This document shows, piece by piece, positions 62,728 to 64,000 of a stretch of 64,000 nucleotides of DNA; positions within the stretch are counted from its first letter, which is position 1, and every line of letters starts with the position of its first letter. Source of the DNA: Brevibacterium ihuae (lineage in GTDB: Bacteria > Actinomycetota > Actinomycetes > Actinomycetales > Brevibacteriaceae). Both the position numbers and the translations under genes were made by a program. The notes below the pieces were generated by a model that was not told where the DNA came from, made no database searches, and saw only the letters and a program-made list of their open reading frames with translations. Where the stretch lies: positions 788,369 to 852,368 of the forward strand of contig NZ_FXWZ01000002.1 in the NCBI RefSeq assembly GCF_900184225.1, given 5' to 3'.

Positions 62728-64000
62728 GCGTGCACCCGGATTCGCGGATCGAGGACGGCGTACAGGAAGTCGGCGACGAGGTTGGCCACCATGGCGAGGA
62801 TGCCGGTGATGAGGATGTAGGCCATGACCGGCTCGAGCTCGTTGCGGTTCATCGAGTCGATGAACATCTTGCCCATGCCGTTCCAACCGAAGATCGTCTC
62901 GGTGATGACCGCTCCGCCGATGAGGGTGATGATGTCGACCGGGATGATCGAGGCGAGCGGGAGCAGGGCGTTGCGCAGCGCGTGCCGCATGATCACCGTG
63001 CGCTCGCCGAGGCCCTTGGCCCGGGCGGTGCGGATGTAGTCCTGGTTCATCACCTCGAGCATCGACCCGCGGGTGTAGCGGGTGTAGGTCGCGAAGGAGA
63101 TGAGGATGAGCGCGATCGAGGGCAGCAGCAGGTGGGTGAAGGAGTCGAGGTTGCGGAACCAGAAGTCCCCCTCGATGTTCGGCGTGGTGGCGCCGATGGT
63201 CGCGATCGGACGGTTGTTGATCGCCGGATGGGACGAGTAGCGGCCCCACTCCTGGAAGATCCGGTCGAAGAACACGACCGCGGAGATGATCACCGCGGTG
63301 ATCGCCCCGGTGCGGGCCGAGGCCCACTTGTCCGGACCGCCGAACGCGAGGCCGACGCCGATGCCGAGGAGGATCGACACGATGACGAGGCCGATGATGA
63401 GCAGCCAGTTCATCGGGACGAGGTAGAAGAGCCACTGGAGCGGGATGTAGAGGGCGATCCCGAGGACCGCGACGGTGAGGCCGGTGAAGAGCGAGCGGCG
63501 GTTCTTCAGACCGGTCGACAGGTAGACCACGACGACTGCGGTCGCCAGACCGGTGAGGGCCACGCCGACGATGCCGATGCTCGGGTTGTGGAGCCGACCG
63601 GTAGCGAGGACGAAGTAGATCGTCGCGAAGGTCACCGCGGCCGCGAGGACGAAGGTGAGGGCCCGCCGCTTCGCCGAACCGCCGATCGCCGCCATCCAGA
63701 ACAGGCCGGCGAAGACGGTGAGGAGGATGATCGGGGTCCAGCCGACCACCGGATCGTTGAGGAAGTTGTTGAACTCGATCGCCCCGTACTGCTTGAGCAG
63801 CACCGCGACCCAGAACACGGGAAGGGAGTACAGGAGGAAGGAGACGAAGGTGATGAAGTAGTCGAAGCCCGTGTACTGCCGGATCGCCGACACCATGCCG
63901 ACGGCGATGCCGAGGACGATCGAGACGAGGGTCGCGGCGGTGACGAGCTTGACGGTGTTGCCGATCGCCCCCGGGAGCATCGAGGTGACCTCTTGGCCGC
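62724..64000 (-). CDS. Dipeptide-type ABC permease, DppB/OppB class (5' end outside)
   Basis: The reading frame continues past the right edge (..GQEVTS then MLPGAIGNTVKLV), so the N-terminus is missing. 424 residues are visible. The EAA loop (DYIRTARAKGLGERTVIMRHALRN) and the final GWNGMGKMFIDSM and VDFLYAVLDPRIR-like end are standard. Between SLPVFW (about 63810) and LLLPSIAL (about 63120) there are about 220 residues with five or six extra hydrophobic segments, where a typical DppB has about 55. The gene order permease-permease-double ATPase suggests that a substrate-binding protein gene lies beyond the edge. Confidence 0.9.
   Translation of the reverse strand, partial: GQEVTSMLPGAIGNTVKLVTAATLVSIVLGIAVGMVSAIRQYTGFDYFITFVSFLLYSLPVFWVAVLLKQYGAIEFNNFLNDPVVGWTPIILLTVFAGLFWMAAIGGSAKRRALTFVLAAAVTFATIYFVLATGRLHNPSIGIVGVALTGLATAVVVVYLSTGLKNRRSLFTGLTVAVLGIALYIPLQWLFYLVPMNWLLIIGLVIVSILLGIGVGLAFGGPDKWASARTGAITAVIISAVVFFDRIFQEWGRYSSHPAINNRPIATIGATTPNIEGDFWFRNLDSFTHLLLPSIALILISFATYTRYTRGSMLEVMNQDYIRTARAKGLGERTVIMRHALRNALLPLASIIPVDIITLIGGAVITETIFGWNGMGKMFIDSMNRNELEPVMAYILITGILAMVANLVADFLYAVLDPRIRVHA

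Overview
The window is about 72% GC by eye, densely packed, and has almost only G or C at third codon positions. It carries mycothiol chemistry (mshB, and a sigR/rsrA pair of the mycothiol-system type), the AdnAB helicase-nuclease, UPF0182, DUF3107, DUF3117, DUF2342 and the VanW family. Together these point to an actinomycete chromosome. I favour the Micrococcales (Brevibacterium-like), but the genus is an inference. I see no insertion sequence, prophage, CRISPR array or rRNA. The single RNA gene is an initiator tRNA-Met.

Layout. 1-6.2 kb: redox sigma factor SigR with its zinc anti-sigma factor RsrA, then divergently a DoxX-like protein, aroA, rsgA, hisN and a PLP aminotransferase. 6.3-13 kb: a YceI-like protein behind a palindromic operator, then lhr-nei DNA repair and tRNA-fMet. 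13-36 kb: a housekeeping block whose order resembles the Mycobacterium tuberculosis Rv3193c-Rv3211 region from memory (UPF0182, Lon-like PDZ protease, DUF2342, ThiF/cyclodehydratase-like protein, uvrD2, nudC, adnB, adnA, TetR, DUF3107, ferritin-like, DEAD helicase). I find no whiB7 in it. 36-45 kb: PHP phosphoesterase, aminopeptidase P, NylC-like peptidase, soluble MgtE-N/CBS protein, DUF1003, mrp, tatB, an alkyltransferase-like protein and an O-methyltransferase. 45-54 kb: DUF3117, mannosyltransferase, DivIVA-domain protein, LOG-like protein, dapE/dapD, gltA, dapC and fdxA, so much of the succinylase branch of lysine/diaminopimelate synthesis lies here. 54-64 kb: acetyltransferase, VanW protein, mshB fused to a membrane domain, typA, and a dipeptide-type ABC importer that runs off the right edge.

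Regulation. Many genes, often in head-to-head pairs, have a TAnnnT -10 box ending 6-7 nt before the start codon, the signature of leaderless mRNAs. sigR appears to have a SigR-type promoter (GGAAT-N18-GTT) serving a longer reading frame with its own ribosome-binding site, plus a leaderless promoter for the short form. This matches the two-isoform feedback known in Streptomyces.

Most unusual items: a family of exactly 57-nt palindromic repeats (three copies, two inverted around dapD/gltA, with compensatory stem changes); a structured leader with a 21-codon ORF before the ThiF-like gene; a probable frameshift at a C6 tract in the mannosyltransferase; a NudC that lacks its zinc ribbon; a phosphotransferase-fold protein without its catalytic Asp and Asn; an MshB-membrane fusion; and a permease with about 160 extra residues.
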